The position numbers and the translations under genes were made by a program. Below the pieces are notes generated by a model, which saw only the letters and a program-made list of their open reading frames with translations, was not told where the DNA came from and searched no databases. This document shows, piece after piece, positions 9,790 through 17,904 of a DNA stretch of 64,000 bases. The number at the start of each line of letters is the position of its first letter. Within the stretch, counting starts at the first letter, position 1. Origin of the DNA: Exiguobacterium mexicanum. GTDB taxonomy: Bacteria > Bacillota > Bacilli > Exiguobacteriales > Exiguobacteriaceae. The DNA lies in NCBI RefSeq assembly GCF_005960665.1, contig NZ_CP040676.1, positions 1,002,501-1,066,500 on the forward strand. The letters are read 5' to 3'.

Positions 9790-11553
9790 GTGGAACGCCT
9801 AAGAACATTGCTTGAAGTTCGAAAATCGTACTTCTTTCAGATTACATTTATTATCTTCATTATACTAGGACTTGTCATCTCTTCATTAGCCTTCTCTGCC
9901 GACCGCGTGACGGTGTCCCGCGCGGAAGAACTGGCGAAAGAACAATTCGACTACGCGATTGACGGGAGTATCGAAAACCTGGAGACGCGACTCGGTAAAC
10001 TCTACGAAGACTTGGTCTATCTCGGTGCTTACGTCGGGAATGAGACGTATATCGAAGAGCGGATCCGCACCGGTTATTTGAATCAGCGGACGAGCTTCAC
10101 CTCGATTTTTTATTACGATTTAGAAGGCGATGCGTTCACGTGGTACTCGCAACGCCAAGTACCGGCGCTGACGCTCAAGAGTGATCCGAAATTTAAAGAG
10201 GTGCTCACCGGCGGCAGGAACGACTTGTTTATGAGTGACCCGATTTCGATTTCGGGTGACGTCGGGACGTATTTATACGTGCCGGTGCTTGAAGACAACC
10301 GGATGATCGGGATGTTCGGCGGTAGTATCAGCGTGCTCAATTCCGATTTATATCGTCGGATGCTTGAATCGGCGAATGATGACATGATTCTTTACTTGTT
10401 GAATGAACGGGGCGAAGTATTGTCGACCTCGTTCAATCTCGTCACGGACGCAGAACGGCGTTTGTCCCGGTCCATCATCGAAGCGACGGACGCCTACGAC
10501 GTCCGTTCGGTGTTCAGCACGAAAGACGATGTCCTCATGTTTGAGCCCGATGCGCGTGTCAACGGATGGAGCGTCCTCGCAAAGCATAGTACCGATTCGG
10601 TCTACGAAGCGGTGTACGCGACGCGATGGCAATACTTGATGATTACGCTCGTGACATTCTTCTTGAGTATCATGGTCGGTCTACTGTTGTCGAAGACGTT
10701 GACAAGTCCGCTGCTCGAACTTGTGCAAAACATCAAGAAACAACAGTCGCTCGAACCGATCCAACTCGAACGGACCGGCTCCAAAGAAGTCGAGACGCTG
10801 CTCGATACGTACAACGATTATTCCCGCCGCATGGAGACGGCCCGACGCGAACAGCTCAGTCAACAGCAACTATTGTTGCAGCAAGAGAAGCTCGCCTCGC
10901 TCGGACAGCTCGCGGCAGGGATTGCCCACGAGATTCGCAATCCGCTCACGCCGGTCCAAATCACGTTGCAGATGGTGAAAGAAGGGCACAGTAGCAGCGA
11001 CATGCTCGATCTCGCGCTTTCAGAACTTGATCGGGCCAACCATTTGATCACGACGATGCTCACGCTCGCGAAGCCCGACCAGGCGAAGCTACAAGAAGAG
11101 TGGCTCGACATGACCGAGTTTGCGAAACGCCTCGAATTCTTGCTCGACGCCGAATGCTATAAGCGGGTCACGAACTGGGAGTTGAACGTCCCGAACGATA
11201 TGCCGCCGTTTTACTGCTCGAACGACATGCTCGTCCAAATCATCTATAACTTGTTCAAAAACGCGGTCGAGGCCGTCGATACGAAAGGTGCCGACGGCGT
11301 CGTGACGGTCACGATTCAATTCACGGAACGGGACTACCGCTTCTTGATCGAAGACAATGGGATCGGGATGACCGAATCTCAAGTCAAGTCGGTCGGGTCC
11401 GCGTTTTATACAACGAAAGAGAACGGCAACGGCTTAGGGCTCTACATGATTCGGGAATACTTGAAAGCCGTGAACGGTCACATGGAAATTGAGAGTGTTG
11501 AAGGAGAAGGTACGGCCATGATGATTAAAATTCCAAGGCGGTCACACCCATGA
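9790..11553 (+). CDS. Sensor histidine kinase with extracellular cache-like domain, no adjacent response regulator
   Basis: Membrane histidine kinase. Helix 1 spans about residues 17-37 and helix 2 about 282-302. The roughly 240 residues between them resemble a double-cache (PDC) ligand-binding domain, an inference from size and pattern. A HAMP-like linker and a glutamine-rich coiled coil (355-368) lead to the HisKA domain with the phosphorylated H380 in GIAHEIRNP. The HATPase domain shows the N box (NLFKNAVEAVD), G1 box (EDNGIGM) and G2 box (GNGLGLYM). The GTG at 9790 follows AAGGAGG. The downstream gene, a binding protein, overlaps by 4 bases, so it is probably the sensory partner. No receiver protein is encoded nearby, so the output partner is unknown. 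Confidence 0.88.
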   Translation: MERLRTLLEVRKSYFFQITFIIFIILGLVISSLAFSADRVTVSRAEELAKEQFDYAIDGSIENLETRLGKLYEDLVYLGAYVGNETYIEERIRTGYLNQRTSFTSIFYYDLEGDAFTWYSQRQVPALTLKSDPKFKEVLTGGRNDLFMSDPISISGDVGTYLYVPVLEDNRMIGMFGGSISVLNSDLYRRMLESANDDMILYLLNERGEVLSTSFNLVTDAERRLSRSIIEATDAYDVRSVFSTKDDVLMFEPDARVNGWSVLAKHSTDSVYEAVYATRWQYLMITLVTFFLSIMVGLLLSKTLTSPLLELVQNIKKQQSLEPIQLERTGSKEVETLLDTYNDYSRRMETARREQLSQQQLLLQQEKLASLGQLAAGIAHEIRNPLTPVQITLQMVKEGHSSSDMLDLALSELDRANHLITTMLTLAKPDQAKLQEEWLDMTEFAKRLEFLLDAECYKRVTNWELNVPNDMPPFYCSNDMLVQIIYNLFKNAVEAVDTKGADGVVTVTIQFTERDYRFLIEDNGIGMTESQVKSVGSAFYTTKENGNGLGLYMIREYLKAVNGHMEIESVEGEGTAMMIKIPRRSHP

Positions 11554-12488
11554 TGAAAGGATTCAAACATTACTGGCTTTGGCTGCCGATCGTCTGGGCG
11601 CTGTCGATTCTATTGATCACATCGATTCAATTACCGGAACGGACGATCGAAAACAATGAAGTCGGTTTCGTGTTCGTCAGTGAAAAGCATGAGCATGCCA
11701 ATAAACTGTTGGCCGCGTTCGTCCGGACGGCGAATCAAAAAGGTTTTATCCCTGTCCCGACGACGAGTGAGGATTCCCGTGTCCTGGAGAAAGAAAAATT
11801 GGACGCGCTGATCGACCGCGGGGTCGAAGCGATTTTCGTGACGACGCTCGATGAAGCATTCATCCGGCCATCGCTCGAACGGGCCGAACGGGAGGGTATT
11901 CCGATTATCGCCATCGATCGGATGATCGACCATGACAGCGTCTTGACGTCGGTCATGTCCGATAACGTCGAGATCGGCCGGATGGCAGCGAACTATATCG
12001 CCGCCCAACACGCTGGGCTCGACCGTCCGATTCGTGTCGTCGAAGTGAGAGGGACCGCCAAAGTCCGTTCGACGATCGATCGGAGCCTCGGGTTGACGGA
12101 ATATGACAAGGCCAACGACAACCTGCAAGTCGTCGCCTCGATCACGGGTAATTACGACACGTTCCAAGCCGAGATCGAGATGTCTCGGTGGCTCGATGCC
12201 GGTATTCCGTTCGATGCCGTCTTTTCTCACAATGATGACAATACGTTCGGTGTCGTCCGGGCCCTCGAAAGCCATGGCCTCAGTGACAAAACGCTCGTAT
12301 CGGTCGACGGTGTGACCGGCATTTATCCGCTGATTCATAGCGGGAAAGTCGATGCGACCGTCGTCCAATCACCGAACGAAATGATCGAGGTCGGATTCAA
12401 GGCGCTCGAACATCATTTGAACGGCAAGAAAATTGCGTCACACTACTATTCATCGAGCTATTTGTACGAAGGGCTCGCAAAAGATTAA
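11550..12488 (+). CDS. Membrane-tethered sugar-type periplasmic binding protein
   Basis: Peripla_BP_4 (ribose/galactose-binding, LacI-type) fold. It has a single N-terminal hydrophobic helix (about residues 10-26), no lipobox cysteine and no clear cleavage site, so it is probably anchored by its N terminus outside the cell. Family-typical segments are EVGFVFVSEKHEHANKL at the start, AREGI-type linker sequence near residue 112, DNVEIGRMAANYI (about residue 142) and SHNDDNTFGVVRALESHG (about residue 225). No ABC permease or ATPase accompanies it. The 4-base overlap with the kinase gene upstream supports a co-sensor role in which the protein presents a ligand to the kinase, as LuxP does for LuxQ. 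The ligand is unknown. Confidence 0.82.
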   Translation: MMKGFKHYWLWLPIVWALSILLITSIQLPERTIENNEVGFVFVSEKHEHANKLLAAFVRTANQKGFIPVPTTSEDSRVLEKEKLDALIDRGVEAIFVTTLDEAFIRPSLERAEREGIPIIAIDRMIDHDSVLTSVMSDNVEIGRMAANYIAAQHAGLDRPIRVVEVRGTAKVRSTIDRSLGLTEYDKANDNLQVVASITGNYDTFQAEIEMSRWLDAGIPFDAVFSHNDDNTFGVVRALESHGLSDKTLVSVDGVTGIYPLIHSGKVDATVVQSPNEMIEVGFKALEHHLNGKKIASHYYSSSYLYEGLAKD

Positions 12489-12516
12489 TTGACAAATGAT
12501 TAGATTCCGCTATGCT
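12489..12516 (+). promoter_or_regulatory. Promoter for the DEAD-box helicase
   Basis: Consensus -35 TTGACA (12489-12494), a 16-base spacer and TATGCT (12511-12516). It begins right after the stop of the binding protein. An in-frame ATG at 12496 lies between the two hexamers and so cannot be the start. Confidence 0.72.
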
Positions 12517-12549
12517 AGGAAAAGTGGAAAGAAACAGGAGGTGTATCGA

Positions 12550-13893
12550 TTGAACAGCTTCCAACAGTTCAAATTGTTACCGTTTATCGTCGATGCCTTG
12601 ACAGAAAAGCGCATCACAGTACCGACGGACATTCAAGCCCGGATTATTCCGGCTGCGATGAATGGCCGCGATATCATTGGGAAATCACAAACCGGGACGG
12701 GGAAGACGCTTGCGTTCCTCTTACCTATTTTAGAAGCAATTGATCCGAAAGAAGAATCGGTCCAAGCCATCGTCGTCGCACCGACGCGCGAACTCGCTTG
12801 GCAGATTCACGAAGAGTTGAAAACGCTCCTCGTCAAACAGCCGGACTATATTAAAACAAGTTTGATTGTCGGAGGAACTGACCGGGAACGACAAATCGAC
12901 AAGATGAAAAACCCACCACAACTGATCATCGGGACACCAGGTCGTCTACTCGACTTGATGAAAGTCCAAGCATTATTCCCGCACAAAGTTACACACTTCG
13001 TCGTCGACGAAGCCGACCAAATGCTCGACATGGGCTTCTTGCCTGAAGTCGACCGCATCGCGCAGGCGTTGCCAGAGAAACTTCAAACGATGGTTTTCTC
13101 AGCGACGATTCCTGAGAAGCTGCAACCGTTCTTGAAGAAATATTTGCATGACCCGCGTTACGCCGAGGCGAGTGAAGAGCACCGCGTCGTTCCGAAAATC
13201 AAGCATCACGTCATCCCGGTCCGACATCGTGACCGCAAGGCGTTGACGGTCGAGATCGCAAAAGCGATCAACCCGTTCGTCTGTCTCGTGTTCACGAACA
13301 CGAAACAAGATGCGGATGAGTTGGAGACGTCGTTCCGCGAGGCGGGACTCAACGTCGGTACGCTTCATGGGGACATGCAAGCCCGTCGCCGGAAGCAAGC
13401 GATCAAAGACATCAACGACGCGAAATATCAGTTCGTGATCGCCACCGACTTGGCGGCGCGCGGCATCGATATTAAAGGTGTGTCGCACGTCATCAACTTC
13501 GGGATTCCGAAAGACCTCGACTTCTATACGCACCGTGTCGGCCGAACGGGCCGCGCTGGTGAGACGGGTGAAGCGTACACGTTGTACGAAGATCACGAGA
13601 ACGGTCCGATCAATCGACTCGAAGAGCGTGGTTTCACGTTCAAACATGTCGATGTGAAAAACGGATCACTTCAAGAGATCAAGACACGCAAACGCCGCAC
13701 GACCGACCGGAAGATGAAAGTCTCGCAAACGGCGCATAGCCGGATGGCGGGCGAAATCAAGAAGGCGAAGAAAAAGGTCAAGCCTGGTTACAAGAAGAAG
13801 TTCAAATACAAATTGAAAGAGACGGCCTCACGTGAGCATATGCAGAGCCAACGTAAGGAACGTCGCGAAGTTCGTAAAAAGAACCGACGCTAA
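12550..13893 (+). CDS. cshB: DEAD-box ATP-dependent RNA helicase (CshB-like)
   Basis: RNA helicase, probably acting in cold adaptation and RNA decay or ribosome assembly. Motifs in order: Q motif (IQARIIPAAMNG), I (SQTGTGKT), Ia (APTRELAWQ), Ib (TPGRLLD), II (VDEADQMLD), III (SAT), V (ATDLAARGID) and VI (HRVGRTGRAG). The C terminus (from about residue 385) is a lysine/arginine-rich tail, likely RNA-binding. I place the start at TTG 12550, 6 bases after AGGAGGTG at 12536-12543, giving 447 residues. In B. subtilis the yqfR (cshB) helicase gene also precedes nfo (yqfS), which supports the name. A strong terminator follows. Confidence 0.9.
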   Translation: MNSFQQFKLLPFIVDALTEKRITVPTDIQARIIPAAMNGRDIIGKSQTGTGKTLAFLLPILEAIDPKEESVQAIVVAPTRELAWQIHEELKTLLVKQPDYIKTSLIVGGTDRERQIDKMKNPPQLIIGTPGRLLDLMKVQALFPHKVTHFVVDEADQMLDMGFLPEVDRIAQALPEKLQTMVFSATIPEKLQPFLKKYLHDPRYAEASEEHRVVPKIKHHVIPVRHRDRKALTVEIAKAINPFVCLVFTNTKQDADELETSFREAGLNVGTLHGDMQARRRKQAIKDINDAKYQFVIATDLAARGIDIKGVSHVINFGIPKDLDFYTHRVGRTGRAGETGEAYTLYEDHENGPINRLEERGFTFKHVDVKNGSLQEIKTRKRRTTDRKMKVSQTAHSRMAGEIKKAKKKVKPGYKKKFKYKLKETASREHMQSQRKERREVRKKNRR

Positions 13894-13895
13894 GC

Positions 13896-13935
13896 AAAAG
13901 AAGAATCGACTTCGTGGAGTCGATTCTTCTTTTTG
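13896..13935 (+). terminator. Terminator after the DEAD-box helicase
   Basis: 16-bp perfect stem (13896-13911 with 13918-13933), 6-base loop TCGTGG, A-tract on the left and T-tract on the right. Confidence 0.9.
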
Positions 13936-13974
13936 TGTACACTAAGGACAGATGAGAATGAAGGAGAAATGACT

Positions 13975-14877
13975 ATGTTAAAAATTGGTTCCCACGTTTC
14001 TGTATCCGGTAAGAAAATGTTGCTCGCTGGCAGTGAAGAAGCCGTCTCATACGGCGCTAACACGATGATGGTATATACGGGTGCGCCCCAAAACACACGG
14101 CGCAAGCCAATCGAGGATTTGAATATCGAGGCGGCGCTCGCCCATATGGCGGCGCACGACATCAACGAGATCGTCGTCCATGCCCCGTATATCATCAACT
14201 TGGGCAACACGACGAAACCGGAGACGTTCGAACTCGCCGTCTCGTTTTTGGCCGCCGAAATCAAACGGGCCGAAGCGCTCCAAGTCGCACGTCACGTCGT
14301 CCTTCACCCGGGCGCGCATGTCGGTGCAGGGGAAGACGTCGGCTTGGCCCGCATCATCGAAGGCTTGAACGAGGTGCTCACCGGTGACGAGACCGTGAAA
14401 ATCGCACTTGAGACGATGGCCGGAAAAGGCAGCGAACTCGGCAAGACGTTCGAAGAACTGGCAACGATCATCGACGGGGTGACGCACAACGACCGGCTCT
14501 CGGTCTGTTTCGACACATGTCACGTTCATGACGCGGGTTATGACCTCGTCGGCGATTTGGACGGTGTCATTGAACAGTTCGACCAAATCGTCGGACTGGA
14601 CCGTCTCGGCGTCATCCACGTCAACGATTCGAAGAACGTGCGCGGCGCGAAAAAAGACCGTCACGAGAATATCGGCTATGGCGAAATCGGCTTCGACACG
14701 TTGAACCGGATCATCCACCACGAGGCGTTCACCCACTTGCCAAAAATTTTGGAGACGCCGTATATCCCGATCAGTGAGAAAACGAAAGTGGCACCATACA
14801 AACAAGAGATCGAGATGTTCCGGGCGAACCGATTCGATGCCGAATGGCGCGAACAGTTCACGCTCGCGCACCAGTAA
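13975..14877 (+). CDS. nfo: Endonuclease IV (AP endonuclease)
   Basis: Cleaves DNA 5' of abasic sites in base-excision repair, using three zinc ions. Metal-binding segments are visible: [10 protein letters not shown] (about residue 67), HPGAHVG (about 108), [11 protein letters not shown] (about 144), [13 protein letters not shown] (about 178), HVNDSKN (about 215), [12 protein letters not shown] (about 229) and ETP (about 260). The ATG at 13975 lies 8 bases from AAGGAG; the nearer ATG at 13969 has only a 2-base gap. The 300-residue length is typical. The next gene starts one base after the stop, so the two are probably translated together. Confidence 0.95.
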   Translation: MLKIGSHVSVSGKKMLLAGSEEAVSYGANTMMVYTGAPQNTRRKPIEDLNIEAALAHMAAHDINEIVVHAPYIINLGNTTKPETFELAVSFLAAEIKRAEALQVARHVVLHPGAHVGAGEDVGLARIIEGLNEVLTGDETVKIALETMAGKGSELGKTFEELATIIDGVTHNDRLSVCFDTCHVHDAGYDLVGDLDGVIEQFDQIVGLDRLGVIHVNDSKNVRGAKKDRHENIGYGEIGFDTLNRIIHHEAFTHLPKILETPYIPISEKTKVAPYKQEIEMFRANRFDAEWREQFTLAHQ

Positions 14878-14878
14878 G

Positions 14879-15442
14879 ATGAACATCATCCGAATCGATC
14901 CGAACGAGTATGATGTCTGGTCCGCGCTCCCGATCTACTTTCAGGAAGCGAGCCCGTTCTATGTGGAAGGCCGGCTCGAAGAGGGGACAGCTTGGATTGA
15001 GATTCTCGGATACGGTATCGTGGCTGAAGTCGAAGTCATGCTCGTCGAGATGACCAAGCGCCCGGCCGACCGCTATTGGCGGACGGAGGCGGGACCAGAG
15101 ACGAAGGCGTATAGCCTCGTCGACGTGGTCGGTCTTGATTTCCATCATCCGTTGCTTCAATCAGGTATGTACGAGGAAGACACGGACGCTGTCATCCGCA
15201 CCAAATGGGAGCAAGGGTACCGCGTCCCGTCTGCCAAGTGGACCCGGGAGACGTTCACTGCTCACTTGACCGAAGAGCAGGCAGTGTCACAGCTCGCCCC
15301 GACGGCCATCTGTGAAGCGTGCGGGGATGACATGAACCGTTTCGGGCCGACCGGGATTCGTTTGATGGAGTATCATCTCGAAGCAGGGAGTGGCACGTGG
15401 CTCTGCCCGACGTGTCACAAAGCGAGACATTATGATCTATAA
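14879..15442 (+). CDS. Uncharacterised protein with C-terminal HNH-like zinc motif
   Basis: I do not recognise the family of the N-terminal 135 residues, which are acidic, mixed alpha/beta and without membrane segments. The C-terminal 45 residues contain C145-EA-C148, then EYH (H166), then LCPTCHKARH (C176, C179, H180, H184). Two CxxC knuckles with a central histidine and a final CxxCHxxxH resemble the beta-beta-alpha-metal fold of HNH nucleases. The central VHH of active HNH enzymes is reduced to EYH here, so catalysis is uncertain. The ATG lies one base after the nfo stop without a clear ribosome binding site, indicating coupling to nfo. A DNA repair or processing role is inference from this position only. 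Confidence 0.75.
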   Translation: MNIIRIDPNEYDVWSALPIYFQEASPFYVEGRLEEGTAWIEILGYGIVAEVEVMLVEMTKRPADRYWRTEAGPETKAYSLVDVVGLDFHHPLLQSGMYEEDTDAVIRTKWEQGYRVPSAKWTRETFTAHLTEEQAVSQLAPTAICEACGDDMNRFGPTGIRLMEYHLEAGSGTWLCPTCHKARHYDL

Positions 15443-15472
15443 AAAAAACGAAGCCCGCGGGCTTCGTTTTTT
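15443..15472. terminator. Bidirectional terminator between the HNH-like gene and xapX
   Basis: Near-continuous palindrome AAAACGAAGCCCG / CGGGCTTCGTTTT (centre at 15457/15458) with A- and T-tracts on the two sides, between convergent genes. Confidence 0.82.
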
Positions 15473-15475
15473 GAA

Positions 15476-15646
15476 TTAAAATGGCCAGTTCGCGAGTGCG
15501 AATTGATATACTTTCATCCCAAGAAACACACCGAAGATGCCGATGACGCCCGGTAAGACCGGCGGGGCAGGGAGCGGCAACTTCAAGGCCGTGAAAATCA
15601 TGCCACAAATGAGACCAGCGAGCAATGACAATAGGATTTCTTGCAT
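15476..15646 (-). CDS. XapX-domain small membrane protein (DUF1427)
   Basis: A 56-residue protein with two predicted transmembrane helices joined by a proline-rich turn (LKLPLPAPPVLPG), the signature of the XapX/DUF1427 family. Its function is unknown; in E. coli a member accompanies xanthosine transport genes, which is not the case here. The start is the ATG read from 15646, 9 bases after GGAGG; the ATG read from 15661 overlaps that ribosome binding site. It stands alone between a terminator and the polyphosphate operon, on the minus strand. A cre-like sequence (15670-15683) lies upstream of it but is imperfect. Confidence 0.82.
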   Translation of the reverse strand: MQEILLSLLAGLICGMIFTALKLPLPAPPVLPGVIGIFGVFLGMKVYQFALANWPF

Positions 15647-15738
15647 GAATGATTCCTCCATAATCGAAATGAAAACGCTTAACTAACAGGTAACCGAGTT
15701 CATTATACAATGTTCATTCTCGTTTGAGAAGTCTAACA

Positions 15739-17904
15739 TCAGTCATCTGTCATTTTCTCGTTTTCGGCTCGCAAGCGGAGGACTTCCCGTTCGGCCCAGT
15801 TCGACGGTTCGCGCTCAAACACGCTCGGGATGTTGTTCCAACGTCCGCCCGTGTATTGATGGATGATGATTTGTGATTGGATGCGCTCTTGTCCGGCCTC
15901 TTGTTTCAAATAGACGTAACTGCCGTCAGCACGCTGGATTCTCGCTTTCACGTTATCGACGAGTTGCAGCGCGAGCATATCTTTGATGTATGACTTGTGT
16001 CCCGCGTCAAGAATCGGGAAGAGGATCTCGATCCGTTTGCGCATGTTGCGCGTCATCCAGTCGGCCGATGAGCAATACAAGTCTTCTTTCCCGTTTTGAT
16101 AGAAGTAGAAGATGCGCGAGTGCTCCAAATACCGGTCGATGATGGACACGACGCGGATATTATCCGAGATGCCTTTAATCCCGGGACGTAAACAACAGAT
16201 GCCACGGATGATCAAATCGATTTTGACCCCGGCCTGTGAGGCGTCATACAGTTTTGTGATGATCGGCTTGTCGGTGATCGAGTTCATCTTGGCGACGATG
16301 CGACCGTTCCCGTATTTCTCATGCAGTTTAATCTCTTCGTCAATCTTTTGAAGGAAGAAGTCGTGCATGTCGTCCGGTGACGTCTCGAACTTGTGCCATG
16401 ACGGGCGTTCGCCGTAACCGGAGAGCCAGTTGAAGAAGTTGGTCGCATCTTCGGCGAGTTCTTCATTTGTTGTCAACAAACCGATGTCTGTGTACAGTTT
16501 GGCGGTCGAGTCGTTATAGTTGCCGGTACCGAGATGAACGAACCGCTGCAGCACCCCGCCTTCTAAGATGCGGACGACGAGCGTGATCTTCGAGTGTGTC
16601 TTCAACTCCTTATAGCCATAAATGACGTGGGCGCCGGCCTTCTCGAGCTGCTTCGCCCATTGGATGTTCTTCTCCTCGTCGAACCGGGCCTTCAATTCGA
16701 CGAGAACGGTCACTTGTTTCCCGCTCTCGGCGGCGTCGGTCAACGCCTTGATAATCGGTGAGTCACCAGAGACACGATAGAGCGTCTGCTTGATGGCGAG
16801 CACGTTCGGGTCTTTGGCGGCTTGGGCGATGAAGCGGACGATCGGGTCGAACGAATGGTACGGGTGGTGGAGCAAATAGTCGCGTTTGAGTAACGCTTGG
16901 AACAAGTCTTTCCCCGGCTCGAGTCCTTCTGGGACGAACGGGATGAGCGTCTCATTGATCATGTCATCGTATTCGATACCAATCTTGTTATACACCCCAA
17001 ACAGGAACGTCAAATCGATTGGGCCGTCGACGAGGAAGATGTCGCGGTCATGCAAGTCGAGCACGTCTTGAAGCATGAACAATAGCTCTTTACTGAGCGA
17101 CCGTTGCTGAACCTCAAGGCGTATCGCGACACCATAACGCCGTTTCTTCAACTCTTTTTCAATCTGTTTAAGGACGTCGCGGCTTTCTTCCTCATGGAAC
17201 GGCATATCCGCGTTCCGTGTGATCCGGAACGGCATCGTCGACTCGACTTCAAAACCTTTGAACAGCGAGTCGATGAACTGGATGATGACGTCCTCGAGCA
17301 ACATCAAATCGGTATGGTCCTCGTCCTCTGTCGGCAATTCGAGATAACGCGGCAACACGGCAGGTACCTGGACGAGGGCGAGCCGTTTTTTGCCTTCATC
17401 GGTCGAGGCGATCTCGACGGCGATATTGAGTGATTTGGACAACAGCATCGGGAACGGTCGATAAGCGTCGACGGCAATCGGCGTCAACACCGGGAAGACG
17501 TGAGTCCGGAAGTATAACTTGACGAAGTCGAGCTGTTCTTTGTTCAAATGTTTCGGGCGTAGGAAGCGGACGTTCTCCGAGGCGAGCTGTTTGACGATTT
17601 TCTTATATGTCGCGTACTGGACCTCCACGAGTTCCTGAGCTTTGATAGAGATGGCTTTGATTTGCTGTTTCGGTGTCAATCCGGCCTTGTCTTCCGGACG
17701 GTTGAAGCCGGCGAGCACTTCATCTTTCAATCCGCCGAAACGGACCATGTAAAACTCGTCGAGGTTCGAACTGAAGATGCCGAGAAACTTCAACCGTTCC
17801 ATGAGCGGGTTGCGTTCGTCCATCGCTTCTTGGAGGACGCGTTCGTTGAAGCTCAGCCAACTGAGCTCGCGGTTATTGAAATGTTCGGGTAAGTAGATGG
17901 TCAT
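15739..17904 (-). CDS. ppk: Polyphosphate kinase 1
   Basis: Reversibly polymerises the gamma-phosphate of ATP into long polyphosphate chains. It has the four-part PPK1 architecture: N domain (from FNNRELSWLSFNERVLQEA), head domain, and two phospholipase-D-like catalytic domains. The autophosphorylated histidine is expected in RFVHLGTGNYNDSTAKLYTD (about residue 430), with the second histidine in LEHSRIFYF (about residue 590). The 721-residue length is normal. The start overlaps the end of ppx by 4 bases, so synthesis and degradation of polyphosphate are encoded in one operon, ppx first. Confidence 0.95.
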   Translation of the reverse strand: MTIYLPEHFNNRELSWLSFNERVLQEAMDERNPLMERLKFLGIFSSNLDEFYMVRFGGLKDEVLAGFNRPEDKAGLTPKQQIKAISIKAQELVEVQYATYKKIVKQLASENVRFLRPKHLNKEQLDFVKLYFRTHVFPVLTPIAVDAYRPFPMLLSKSLNIAVEIASTDEGKKRLALVQVPAVLPRYLELPTEDEDHTDLMLLEDVIIQFIDSLFKGFEVESTMPFRITRNADMPFHEEESRDVLKQIEKELKKRRYGVAIRLEVQQRSLSKELLFMLQDVLDLHDRDIFLVDGPIDLTFLFGVYNKIGIEYDDMINETLIPFVPEGLEPGKDLFQALLKRDYLLHHPYHSFDPIVRFIAQAAKDPNVLAIKQTLYRVSGDSPIIKALTDAAESGKQVTVLVELKARFDEEKNIQWAKQLEKAGAHVIYGYKELKTHSKITLVVRILEGGVLQRFVHLGTGNYNDSTAKLYTDIGLLTTNEELAEDATNFFNWLSGYGERPSWHKFETSPDDMHDFFLQKIDEEIKLHEKYGNGRIVAKMNSITDKPIITKLYDASQAGVKIDLIIRGICCLRPGIKGISDNIRVVSIIDRYLEHSRIFYFYQNGKEDLYCSSADWMTRNMRKRIEILFPILDAGHKSYIKDMLALQLVDNVKARIQRADGSYVYLKQEAGQERIQSQIIIHQYTGGRWNNIPSVFEREPSNWAEREVLRLRAENEKMTDD

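Noticed and set aside
12496-12549. ATG 12496 as the start of the DEAD-box helicase
   Set aside because: It lies between the -35 and -10 of the predicted promoter, and AGGAGGTG sits directly before TTG 12550.
15670-15683. cre-like TGAAAACGCTTAAC upstream of xapX
   Set aside because: Two mismatches at the conserved end and no link of xapX to carbon control. A similar site at 48237-48250 before glcK is equally weak.
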